Below, in pieces: positions 1 to 6,158 of a DNA stretch of 6,158 bases; positions within the stretch are counted from its first letter, which is position 1, and every line of letters begins with the position of its first letter. The notes below the pieces were generated by a model, which saw nothing but the letters and a program-made list of their open reading frames with translations, had not been told where the DNA came from and ran no database searches. This stretch comes from Bacteroidales bacterium (GTDB lineage: Bacteria > Bacteroidota > Bacteroidia > Bacteroidales > P3). Made by a program: the position numbers and the translations under genes. The DNA lies in assembly GCA_017647065.1 (NCBI GenBank), contig JAGCLI010000006.1, positions 1 through 6,158 of the forward strand. The letters run 5' to 3'.

Positions 1-442
1 ACCTCAGGTTAAGGAACCTGAAATAGTGTTTGAAGAACCTAAAGAAGAGGAAGAACCTGTTCAAACAAAGAGTGCCTCTGTTTTAGATTATCTTCATAAC
101 AATATAATGAAAGATAATGAACCTAAACAAGCTAAAAAAGAAGAATATACAACGCTTGATTTATTTAAGTCGCAACCCTCAATCGCAGAAGCTTTTGAAA
201 ATAAGAACAGAAGTGACCTTCGTACAGCGATAGGAGTAAGTGAAAAGTTTATGTTTATCAATGATTTGTTTTCGGGAGACTTAAAAGAATACACAAACTT
301 TATAAATCTTCTTAATGACGCCACAAGCGTAGAATTATCCATGACAGTGATAGAAGAGAATCGTCTAAGAAGAAAATGGATTAAAGAATCAATGGCATAT
401 ACCACTCTTGAAAATTTGGTACAAAAGCGATTTAAAAAATAA
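1..442 (+). CDS. Uncharacterised Bacteroidetes protein, 3' end only (5' truncated by window edge)
   Basis: The frame is open from base 2 to the TAA at 440-442, giving 146 residues. A GTG at 26 could serve as a start, but the frame stays open upstream and begins inside a Glu/Pro-rich stretch (KEPEIVFEEPKEEEEP), so the true start almost certainly lies before the window. The visible part has an acidic, probably disordered linker (about bases 2-90), then a charged helical region (90-200), then a compact C-terminal module (about 200-440) containing DLRTAIGVSEKFMFINDLF and GDLKEYTNFINLLN. I recall similar 'DLRKAIGINDRFLFI..LF.GD' tails at the ends of uncharacterised Bacteroidetes proteins; their function is not known to me. 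There is no signal peptide or membrane segment in the visible part. It ends two bases before gmk, so the two are probably co-transcribed. Coding status is secure; function is unknown. Confidence 0.8.
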   Translation, partial: PQVKEPEIVFEEPKEEEEPVQTKSASVLDYLHNNIMKDNEPKQAKKEEYTTLDLFKSQPSIAEAFENKNRSDLRTAIGVSEKFMFINDLFSGDLKEYTNFINLLNDATSVELSMTVIEENRLRRKWIKESMAYTTLENLVQKRFKK

Positions 443-444
443 AT

Positions 445-1023
445 ATGAAAAAAGGGGTATTTATTTTTTCGGCTCCATCGGGTAGTGGAAAGACAACTAT
501 TCTTAAACCGATATTAGAGAAATTAAAAGATAAGTTTAGTTTTTCTATATCGGCGACAACTCGTCCTGCACGTGAGGGAGAGAAAGATGAGGTAGATTAT
601 TATTTCATTACACCAGAGAAAATGAGAGAACATATAGAAAAAGGTGATTTTCTTGAATGGGAAGAGGTCTATCCAGGTAAGTATTACGGAACTTTTAAGT
701 CGGAATTAGATAGAATTTGGAAGCAAGGCAAGTATGTAATCTTTGATATAGATGTAAAAGGTGGTGTGAACATAAAAAATATCTTACAAGACCAAGCTTG
801 TTCTATATTTATAATGCCTCCAAGCATAAAGGAATTGGAAAGAAGACTTAGAAATAGAAACACAGAAAGTGAAGAAACATTAAAAGAAAGACTATCAAGA
901 GCAGAAATGGAAATTTCGCTTTCTGAAAATTTTGATTATGTAGTTTGTAATGATGATTTAGACACTGCGATTGCAAGAGTTGAAGAAATAATCTCTCAAC
1001 AAATGAATGATTGGAACACTTAG
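445..1023 (+). CDS. gmk: Guanylate kinase
   Basis: This cytosolic enzyme phosphorylates GMP to GDP with ATP and is essential in purine nucleotide synthesis and recycling. The 192 residues match the usual family length of about 190-210. The P-loop is APSGSGKTT (residues 10-18, catalytic Lys16). The GMP-binding site shows SATTRPAR (36-43), DYYF (51-54), GDFLEW with Glu71 (67-72), and KYYGT (79-83). The conserved DIDVKGG (101-107) follows. The lid carries the arginines of RRLRNR (133-138) and KERLSRAE (147-154), and the DYVVCND strand (164-170) completes the fold. ATG 445 puts the P-loop at the expected distance from the N terminus. The start is two bases after the previous stop, with no Shine-Dalgarno sequence, as is normal for Bacteroidetes. 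In many Bacteroidales gmk sits between a YicC-type gene and nadD; neither is adjacent here. No key residue appears to be missing. Confidence 0.97.
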   Translation: MKKGVFIFSAPSGSGKTTILKPILEKLKDKFSFSISATTRPAREGEKDEVDYYFITPEKMREHIEKGDFLEWEEVYPGKYYGTFKSELDRIWKQGKYVIFDIDVKGGVNIKNILQDQACSIFIMPPSIKELERRLRNRNTESEETLKERLSRAEMEISLSENFDYVVCNDDLDTAIARVEEIISQQMNDWNT

Positions 1024-1040
1024 TAACAAAAGAAAACACA

Positions 1041-1667
1041 ATGACTAATAGAGAAAACTATGTTTGTATTTTACAAATCTTGAATTTTGAACAAATATCC
1101 TTAGAAGGAGGGAGAGATTTGTTGAAAATAAGAATTGATAATATTGCAAATCAACTTAAAAAGATAAGAAGCGAAATAATAGATTTAGAAATACATTTTT
1201 CAGCAAATGAAGTAATGTTTGTACTTGATTCGCAAACCACTCAATTTGAAAGATTTGTTGAGTTGATTATGGAATACAACAAACATTCTTTGCTTTTTGG
1301 TATTCCTCATAGAGCAATTCTTTTCAAAGAAAATGCAATTTCATTCTCAGAGGATAAGCTTGATATTCATATTTCCAAGGAATATTTTTTAGCAAAATCA
1401 CAATTAAATAATTTTGACTTAGCATCGGTTTTAATTCATAAAGACTTGTATGAAGAAAAATCGCAAGTTCTTTCTAAATATTGTATTGTTTATCAAGGCG
1501 AAAGTGTGTTAAAACTTGGTAAAAAACAAATTGCACAAATTGCATTGCAGGGAATAAAAAATAGTATTAATAATAGTTTTAACAAAATAGGAATTGACGA
1601 CTTTTCTACTCCATACTCAAAAATTCTAAACAATACTTTAAAGTTTGTTGATATGCAAAACTTGTAG
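1041..1667 (+). CDS. Unrecognised protein, possible degenerate nucleotide-cyclase-like domain
   Basis: A 208-residue protein with no signal peptide or membrane segment, probably cytosolic. I do not recognise it as a named family. ATG 1041 is preferred. An in-frame TTG at 1011 would overlap gmk by 13 bases and add ten residues of no evident value. The pattern resembles a class III nucleotide cyclase fold: a first strand ILQILNF (residues 10-16) in place of xxDIxxF; helices to about 45; a hairpin HFSANEVMFVLDS (52-64) where cyclases have the GD turn; then GIPHRAILF (87-95), a helix with YFLAKSQL (115-122), and ASVLIHKDLYE (128-138), which resembles the strand leading to 'I.VS..L'. If this alignment is right, both metal-binding Asp are replaced (Gln12, Asn56), so it would be inactive and perhaps a sensory or binding domain. 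It lies six bases upstream of the phosphatase gene, so a shared function is plausible. Coding status is firm; the fold call is tentative. Confidence 0.75.
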   Translation: MTNRENYVCILQILNFEQISLEGGRDLLKIRIDNIANQLKKIRSEIIDLEIHFSANEVMFVLDSQTTQFERFVELIMEYNKHSLLFGIPHRAILFKENAISFSEDKLDIHISKEYFLAKSQLNNFDLASVLIHKDLYEEKSQVLSKYCIVYQGESVLKLGKKQIAQIALQGIKNSINNSFNKIGIDDFSTPYSKILNNTLKFVDMQNL

Positions 1668-1673
1668 TTATTT

Positions 1674-2867
1674 ATGGAAGTAAAAAACAAATTTCACGTT
1701 GAAACCTCATGTTTTCAAAAAAATCACAAAGGAGAGTTTATTTGTGGTGATGTTTTTATTTCAAAACGTTTGAAAGAAGAAAACAGAACATTAGCTGTCT
1801 TGGCAGATGGAATGGGACATGGCGTAAAAGCAAACGTGTTAGCTACACTTACTTCTACTATGGCAATAAATTTTGCAGAAGAACACAAAGATGCACAAAC
1901 TATTGCTAATATAATTATGGATACATTACCTATTTGTAGCGAAAGAAAAACGAGTTATGCAACTTTTACAATAGTTGATGTTCATAATAACGAAGTAAAT
2001 ATTCTTGAATATGACAATCCTCTTTGTCTTATTATGAGAGGAGGTAATGTTTTTGAACCTGAATGGAATTGTTTATTGCTTGAAAACATTGATGGACAAG
2101 GAAGAAGTCAAGAAATAATGACATGCAGTTTCAGACCAATGAAAGAAGACAGGATTATCTTTATTTCTGATGGTGTAACTCAATCTGGAATGGGTAATGA
2201 TGATATGCTTTTAGGTTGGGGACGAGATGCGTATGTGGAATATGTGAAAGATACGATTTTAAACGAGAGATACATTTCAGCAACAAAGCTTGCACAAAGA
2301 GTAGTAAACAAAGCGTATAGCAATGATAAGTTTTCTTCAAAAGACGACACGAGTTGTGCAGTTATCTATTTTAGAAATCCAAGAAAAACAATAATTGCCA
2401 CAGGTCCTCCTTGCGATGTGAGTAAAGATGCAGAGTATGTAGAAAGAGTAAAGACGTTTGACGGATTTAAAATAGTATCAGGAGCAACTACTGCTGAGAT
2501 ATTCTCAAAACATTTAGGCGTAGAAATCGTTGATGACTATGAAAATATGGATTCAACTCTGCCTCCAATGAGCAAGATGAAAGGAATAGATTTAGTAACC
2601 GAAGGAGTATTAACGCTAAATAAAGTAATCACACTGCTTTCCAATGCAACAGGTAATAATAACTTTGGAAATGGTCCAGCAGATAAGATTGCGGAAAGTT
2701 TATTAAATAGCGATGAAATTCATCTCTTAGTAGGGACAAAAATAAACCCTGCACATCACGAGCCAGACTTACCTGTGGAGATAGCATTGCGTAAAAGCGT
2801 AATAAAACGCTTAGTTGAAGTGCTTGAAAAGAAGTATATGAAAGAAGTAATTGTTGAATATTTATAA
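1674..2867 (+). CDS. PP2C-type (SpoIIE family) Ser/Thr phosphatase with extra C-terminal domain
   Basis: A predicted metal-dependent phosphoserine/phosphothreonine phosphatase, typically reversing kinase action on regulators such as anti-sigma antagonists. The 397 residues fall into two parts. Residues 1-235 are the PP2C/SpoIIE domain, with metal ligands in CGDVF (Asp26) and LADGMGHG (43-50, Asp45), then FISDGVTQSG (163-172, Asp166) and SKDDTSCAVIYF (222-233, Asp224/Asp225). All the expected acidic residues are present, so it should be active. Residues 238-397 form a further domain with KIVSGATTAEIFSKHLG (266-282), GIDLVTEGVLTL (304-315) and LLVGTKINPAHHEPDLP (351-367). From memory, phosphatases with this tail occur beside sensory (group C) [FeFe]-hydrogenase genes; none is in this window. 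There is no membrane segment or signal peptide, so it is cytosolic. It starts six bases after the cyclase-like gene and is followed by the only intergenic gap, so it probably ends its operon. Confidence 0.92.
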   Translation: MEVKNKFHVETSCFQKNHKGEFICGDVFISKRLKEENRTLAVLADGMGHGVKANVLATLTSTMAINFAEEHKDAQTIANIIMDTLPICSERKTSYATFTIVDVHNNEVNILEYDNPLCLIMRGGNVFEPEWNCLLLENIDGQGRSQEIMTCSFRPMKEDRIIFISDGVTQSGMGNDDMLLGWGRDAYVEYVKDTILNERYISATKLAQRVVNKAYSNDKFSSKDDTSCAVIYFRNPRKTIIATGPPCDVSKDAEYVERVKTFDGFKIVSGATTAEIFSKHLGVEIVDDYENMDSTLPPMSKMKGIDLVTEGVLTLNKVITLLSNATGNNNFGNGPADKIAESLLNSDEIHLLVGTKINPAHHEPDLPVEIALRKSVIKRLVEVLEKKYMKEVIVEYL

Positions 2868-2916
2868 AAAAAGCTTAATTTTGCCTTTTTAAATCAAAGA
2901 GAAAATAAATTTAGAT
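2868..2916 (+). promoter_or_regulatory. Probable Bacteroidetes sigma-ABfr type promoter for the Sel1 genes
   Basis: This 49-base gap is the only true intergenic region in the window. TAATTTTG at 2876-2883 fits the Bacteroidetes -7 consensus TAnnTTTG exactly and is followed by C, as is common. A partial -33 element, TTGTTG, lies at 2851-2856 inside the end of the phosphatase gene, 19 bases upstream of the -7 element, which is the expected spacing. The predicted transcript would start near 2890 and leave a leader of roughly 27 bases before ATG 2917. The leader is A-rich (AAAGAGAAAATAAATTTAG) and has no clear Shine-Dalgarno pairing. The -7 match is good, but the -33 element is weak. Confidence 0.5.
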
Positions 2917-3498
2917 ATGATAAAAAGAGTTTTAATTACATTGTTAGCAATAGTTTTTGGATTAAATACTTTTGCACAAACCTTTATTAGAGATGCCGAA
3001 CAAGGAAATCCTAATGCACAATATCGACTTGGAAAAATGTATGAAAGAGCAGATAGAATGCCTAAGGATATTGCAAAAGCGATTGAATGGTATCAAAAAG
3101 CAGCAGAGCAAAATCACCCTAAGGCAATAATGGCTTTAGCAGAGCTTTATTACTATGGAGTTGATGTAAAGCAAAATGCACACTTAGCATTTAAGTATTT
3201 CAACTTGGCAGCAGAGCATAAAAATGCAGAAGCATATTTTTGTCTTGGTGAAATGTACGAACAAGGAGTTGGAGTAGCAAAACACCTACCTACTGCATAC
3301 GAATGGTTTAAAAAAGCAGCAGATGAAGGCGGACTTGCAAAGGCACAATTCAAAATAGGCAAGATGTTGTACTTTGGAGAAGGAGTAAAAAAGAATATTG
3401 CACAAGGAGTAAACTATGTAAAATTAGCATTTAACAACGGATACCCAACAGCAATGCAATTCTGGAACGAAAACCAATTGTGGAGATATGAACAATAA
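2917..3498 (+). CDS. Secreted Sel1-repeat protein (first of a tandem pair)
   Basis: A 193-residue exported protein made of Sel1-like repeats, a TPR-related helical repeat that usually forms protein-binding solenoids. The N terminus is a clear type I signal peptide: MIKR, a hydrophobic core LITLLAIVFGL, then NTFA followed by Gln21. Cleavage after Ala20 would leave Gln at +1, the pattern known in Bacteroidetes where it is cyclised to pyroglutamate. No lipobox is seen, so it is probably periplasmic. About four repeats follow: residues 31-67 (NAQYRLGKMYE...AIEWYQKAAEQ), 68-103, 104-140 (AYFCLGEMYEQGVGV, AYEWFKKAADEG) and 142-177 (AQFKIGKMLYFGEGV). A short WNENQLWRYEQ tail closes it. ATG 2917 is placed correctly for the signal peptide and lies downstream of the probable promoter. 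Sel1 proteins have varied roles, so the partner cannot be predicted. Confidence 0.92.
   Translation: MIKRVLITLLAIVFGLNTFAQTFIRDAEQGNPNAQYRLGKMYERADRMPKDIAKAIEWYQKAAEQNHPKAIMALAELYYYGVDVKQNAHLAFKYFNLAAEHKNAEAYFCLGEMYEQGVGVAKHLPTAYEWFKKAADEGGLAKAQFKIGKMLYFGEGVKKNIAQGVNYVKLAFNNGYPTAMQFWNENQLWRYEQ
3095..3113 (+). repeat. 19-base direct repeat, copy 1, in first Sel1 gene
   Basis: AAAAAGCAGCAGAGCAAAA occurs here and again, identically, at 4008-4026 in the second Sel1 gene. It encodes the conserved KAAEQ end of a Sel1 unit in both places. It is explained by the shared repeat motif and similar codon use, but such stretches could support recombination between the two genes. Confidence 0.8.
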
Positions 3499-3505
3499 GA
3501 ATTAT

Positions 3506-4480
3506 ATGAAAAAAATATTATTAGGACTTTGTCTTTTATTTTGTTTTGGCATAGAATCACAATGTCAAAACCTTTTGCTAAAAGCAAAAAATGGCAATAC
3601 AGAAGCTCAATATGAATTAGCAACCCAATATTATAAAGGAATAGGACAAATACAAAGCTATTCCAATGCGTTTGTTTGGTATAAACGAGCAGCAGAGAAG
3701 AATCATCTTGCCTCTTGTTACGCACTTGGCACAATGTATGAAGAAGGAAAAGGTTGCACTCAAAACATTCGATTAGCATTTAGTTATTATCTTCAAGCAG
3801 CAGAAAGAGGTAATGAATTATCTCAACTAAAAGTTGCAAAAATGTTTGACGAAGGAGAAGGCGTAATAGAAAATAAATCACGAGCATACTTGTGGTATAG
3901 AATCTGTGCCGAAAGAGGAGATGCGTTTTCTTGTCGTAGAGTAGGCGATTTCTATTTTGAGGGAGATGTAATAGCAAAAGATTTGATAGAAGCAAAATAT
4001 TGGTACGAAAAAGCAGCAGAGCAAAAAGATATTTATGCAATGCAAAACCTTGCATATATATATATAATAGGACAAAGCATTGCACCCGATTACCAAAAAG
4101 CATCAAAACTAATAGAACTTCCACTTGAAAAAAATCTTTCCGTTGCTCAATACGTAAAAGGATTTCTATTAGAAAATGGATTCTATGGAGAAAAGAAAAG
4201 AAACGAAGCAATAAATTGGTATAAGAAATCAGCAAATCAAGATTGTCCTTACGCAAAAGAAATAGTTGCAATTGACACTTATCAAAGAACAGGAGAAATA
4301 AAAGATTTGTTAGATATAAAAAACATAGAACATTCTCAAACCTATTATATCTTAGGAAAAGAATACATTGACGGTAAAAAAATTAAGAAAAACCGTAAAA
4401 AAGGAATGGATTACATTAAAAAATCCGCACAATTAGGAAACAAAGACGCAGAAAACTATTTAACAAAGAAGAAAAAATAA
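3506..4480 (+). CDS. Secreted Sel1-repeat protein (second of a tandem pair)
   Basis: A 324-residue exported Sel1-repeat protein. ATG 3506 is chosen over ATG 3488 because MKKILLGLCLLFCFG is a standard signal peptide start, whereas 3488 would add MNNKNY and overlap the upstream gene by 11 bases. From 3506 the gap is seven bases, like its neighbours. Cleavage probably falls before Gln21 (ESQC then Q), again leaving an N-terminal Gln. The Cys20 context (IESQC) is not a good lipobox, so a lipoprotein is less likely. About seven repeats are visible: 31-66, 68-102, 104-138, 140-174, 176-210, 212-247 and 279-313, with a degenerate stretch around 248-275. Typical units are AQYELATQYYKGIG and AKYWYEKAAEQ. 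The C terminus is Lys-rich (LTKKKK). It is related to the preceding gene but has nearly twice as many repeats, consistent with duplication followed by repeat gain or loss. The molecular function is unknown. Confidence 0.9.
   Translation: MKKILLGLCLLFCFGIESQCQNLLLKAKNGNTEAQYELATQYYKGIGQIQSYSNAFVWYKRAAEKNHLASCYALGTMYEEGKGCTQNIRLAFSYYLQAAERGNELSQLKVAKMFDEGEGVIENKSRAYLWYRICAERGDAFSCRRVGDFYFEGDVIAKDLIEAKYWYEKAAEQKDIYAMQNLAYIYIIGQSIAPDYQKASKLIELPLEKNLSVAQYVKGFLLENGFYGEKKRNEAINWYKKSANQDCPYAKEIVAIDTYQRTGEIKDLLDIKNIEHSQTYYILGKEYIDGKKIKKNRKKGMDYIKKSAQLGNKDAENYLTKKKK
4008..4026 (+). repeat. 19-base direct repeat, copy 2, in second Sel1 gene
   Basis: Identical to bases 3095-3113, 913 bases away and in the same reading register (KAAEQ). 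The sequence between the two copies would be lost by a homologous deletion, fusing the two Sel1 genes in frame. Confidence 0.8.
4054..4067 (+). repeat. Short AT dinucleotide tract inside second Sel1 gene
   Basis: Alternating A and T run for about 13 bases within codons for Ala-Tyr-Ile-Tyr-Ile-Ile-Gly. The residues fit the Sel1 consensus at this position, so the tract is probably a by-product of coding. Slippage by one unit would frameshift the gene, but the tract is short for a phase-variation switch. Confidence 0.6.
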
Positions 4481-4486
4481 ACAATT

Positions 4487-6158
4487 ATGTCTCAACTTGA
4501 TGAAAATGCTGTTCTAAATGCAGAAAAATGGTTAAACACAAGCATAGACGAGCAAGCAAAACAAGAGATAATATCTCTAAGAGAAAACAATGTAAACGAA
4601 TTTAACGATGCCTTTTACAGAACATTAGAATTTGGTACAGGAGGACTAAGAGGCATAATGGGCATTGGAACAAATCGTATGAATAAATACATTGTTGCAA
4701 TGACAACACAAGGATTCTCTAACTACATTGCAGAAAACAATCAAGGCAAACAAATAAAAACCGTAATATCATACGACAGCAGAAACAACAGTCGTGAATT
4801 TGCAAAAATAACAGCAAGAGTTATGGCAGCAAATGGATTTAAAGTATATCTTTTTGAAGACATTCGCCCAACGCCAGAGTTATCTTTTGCTGTAAGAGAA
4901 CTAAAAGCAGATGCAGGAGTAATGCTTACTGCTTCACATAACCCAAAAGAATACAACGGATACAAAGCATATTGGAACGATGGAGCACAATTAACCTCTC
5001 CACACGATGAATTAGTGATAGAAAAAGTAAATGCAATAACAGACTTATCGCAAGTTAAGATGCAAGATGACGATAAAAATATCACAATCATTGGAGAAGA
5101 TATGGACAAAATCTACCTTGAAAAAGTTAAGTCCATATCAATCAATAGCCAGTGCATAAAAAAACAAAAAGACTTAAAGATTGTCTATACACCACTTCAC
5201 GGAACAGGAATTTCCTTAGTGCCAAAAGCATTGAAAGCATACGGATTTGAAAACGTAATCTGTGTAAAAGAACAATCAATCCCTGATGGAAATTTCCCAA
5301 CTTGCATTTCTCCAAATCCGGAAGAGCCTGCCGCACTTGAAATGGGCATAAAACTTGCAAAAGAAATAGATGCCGATATGCTTTTAGCAACAGACCCTGA
5401 TGCAGACCGTGAAGCAATAGCAGTAAAAGACAATAAAGGAGAATGGATTATACTAAACGGAAATCAAACAGCAAGTTTACTAACCTACTATCTTCTTTCT
5501 GCCAACAAAAATGCAAACGCACTAAAAGGAAACGAATACATAATAAAAACGGTAGTAACAACTGATTTAATAAACAAAATAGCAGAGGATTTTTCTGTTG
5601 AATATTTTGATGTGCTTACAGGATTTAAACACATTGCCTCAAAGATTAGAGAACACGAAGGAAAGAAAAGATACATAGGAGGAGGAGAAGAAAGTTTCGG
5701 ATACCTAATAGGCGATTTTGTAAGAGATAAAGACGCCGTTTCTGTTTGCTGTATATTAGCAGAAATGGTTGCTTGGTTAAAAGAAGAAGGCACAAACCTA
5801 TATGATTTCTTACTTCAACTCTACACAAAGTATGGATTCTTCCAAGAAAAACAAGTTTCCATTACACGTAAAGGCAAAACAGGAGCAGAAGAAATTCAAA
5901 AAATGATGATGGATTTTAGAAACAATCCTCCAAAGCAGTTAGACAATGATGAGGTTGTTGAAATAATAGACTACTTAGACACAGAAAAAACACAATTACC
6001 AAAATCTAACGTGTTGCAATACTTATTAAAAAGCGGAAGTAAAGTATCTGTTCGTCCAAGTGGTACAGAACCTAAAATCAAATTCTATTTCAGCATAGTA
6101 ATCCCAATGAAAAACAAAAGCGAAGTAGAGACTCTTCAAACAATTGCTTTTGAAAAAA
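4487..6158 (+). CDS. Phosphoglucomutase/phosphomannomutase-family phospho-sugar mutase (3' truncated by window edge)
   Basis: A cytosolic alpha-D-phosphohexomutase that moves phosphate between C1 and C6 (or C5) of sugars through a phosphoserine and a bisphosphate intermediate. The frame is open from ATG 4487 to the last base, giving 557 residues. Relatives run to roughly 580, so about 20-25 residues are probably missing. Conserved parts in order: FGTGGLRG near residue 50; YDSRNNSREF; the active-site serine loop TASHNP (148-153, Ser150); the metal-binding loop DPDADR (303-308); the sugar-binding GGGEES (398-403, Glu401/Ser403); and the phosphate-binding RPSGTEP (523-529). The length and FGTGGLRG point to the PGM2/PgcA-like branch, which includes phosphoglucomutase and phosphopentomutase, so the substrate is not settled. 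The metal loop continues REAIAV where relatives usually have RVGIAV or RLGIAV. It starts six bases after the second Sel1 gene, so it is probably in the same transcript. Confidence 0.95.
   Translation, partial: MSQLDENAVLNAEKWLNTSIDEQAKQEIISLRENNVNEFNDAFYRTLEFGTGGLRGIMGIGTNRMNKYIVAMTTQGFSNYIAENNQGKQIKTVISYDSRNNSREFAKITARVMAANGFKVYLFEDIRPTPELSFAVRELKADAGVMLTASHNPKEYNGYKAYWNDGAQLTSPHDELVIEKVNAITDLSQVKMQDDDKNITIIGEDMDKIYLEKVKSISINSQCIKKQKDLKIVYTPLHGTGISLVPKALKAYGFENVICVKEQSIPDGNFPTCISPNPEEPAALEMGIKLAKEIDADMLLATDPDADREAIAVKDNKGEWIILNGNQTASLLTYYLLSANKNANALKGNEYIIKTVVTTDLINKIAEDFSVEYFDVLTGFKHIASKIREHEGKKRYIGGGEESFGYLIGDFVRDKDAVSVCCILAEMVAWLKEEGTNLYDFLLQLYTKYGFFQEKQVSITRKGKTGAEEIQKMMMDFRNNPPKQLDNDEVVEIIDYLDTEKTQLPKSNVLQYLLKSGSKVSVRPSGTEPKIKFYFSIVIPMKNKSEVETLQTIAFEK

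Noticed and set aside
26..28. GTG 26 as the true start of the first gene
   Set aside because: The same frame is open to the window edge with the same Glu/Pro-rich composition, so this is an internal Val.
1011..1040. TTG 1011 as the start of the cyclase-like gene
   Set aside because: It would overlap gmk by 13 bases and adds ten residues with no conserved character; ATG 1041 gives a normal short gap.
1409..1416. TAATTTTG inside the cyclase-like gene
   Set aside because: It is a chance match in AT-rich coding sequence, far from any downstream start codon.
2865..2892. Possible rho-independent terminator after the phosphatase (AAAAAAGC ... GCCTTTTT)
   Set aside because: The pairing is almost all A-T with a mismatch or bulge at the G/C positions, and it overlaps the better-supported -7 promoter element.
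2967..2974. TACTTTTG, a second exact TAnnTTTG match
   Set aside because: It lies inside the signal peptide codons (Asn-Thr-Phe-Ala) of the first Sel1 gene, with no properly spaced -33 element.
3488..3505. ATG 3488 as the start of the second Sel1 gene
   Set aside because: It puts six polar residues ahead of a good signal peptide start and overlaps the upstream gene; ATG 3506 fits better.
3414..5828. Series of minus-strand open frames opposite the Sel1 and mutase genes
   Set aside because: They lie wholly opposite strongly supported genes, have low-complexity Leu/Phe/Ser-rich products, and show no recognisable motifs.

Overview
The window looks like chromosomal DNA from an AT-rich member of the Bacteroidetes, probably Bacteroidales. 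Evidence: start codons lack purine-rich Shine-Dalgarno sequences; the only real intergenic gap holds a TAnnTTTG-type -7 promoter element; both exported proteins have signal peptides followed by Gln; and the first gene ends in a C-terminal module that I recall from uncharacterised Bacteroidetes proteins. No rRNA, tRNA, CRISPR array, insertion sequence or attachment site is visible.

All seven genes lie on the + strand, tightly packed. The layout is: (1) the 3' end of an uncharacterised gene (1-442); (2) gmk, guanylate kinase (445-1023); (3) an unrecognised 208-residue protein (1041-1667) that may be a catalytically dead relative of class III nucleotide cyclases; (4) a PP2C/SpoIIE-type phosphatase with a long extra C-terminal domain (1674-2867); (5) a 49-base gap with a probable promoter; (6) two tandem secreted Sel1-repeat proteins (2917-3498 and 3506-4480); (7) a phosphoglucomutase/phosphomannomutase-family enzyme (4487 to the window end, truncated by the edge).

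Apart from the 49-base gap, genes are separated by only 2 to 17 bases. This suggests two transcription units: uncharacterised gene-gmk-cyclase-like-phosphatase, and Sel1-Sel1-mutase. gmk and the mutase are housekeeping enzymes. The most interesting part is 1041-2867, where a possible sensory or scaffold protein is paired with a Ser/Thr phosphatase. The phosphatase tail resembles, from memory, phosphatases encoded beside sensory [FeFe]-hydrogenases, so the pair may be a small signalling module placed behind gmk. That reading is inference. The Sel1 pair looks like a local duplication that has since diverged in repeat number.
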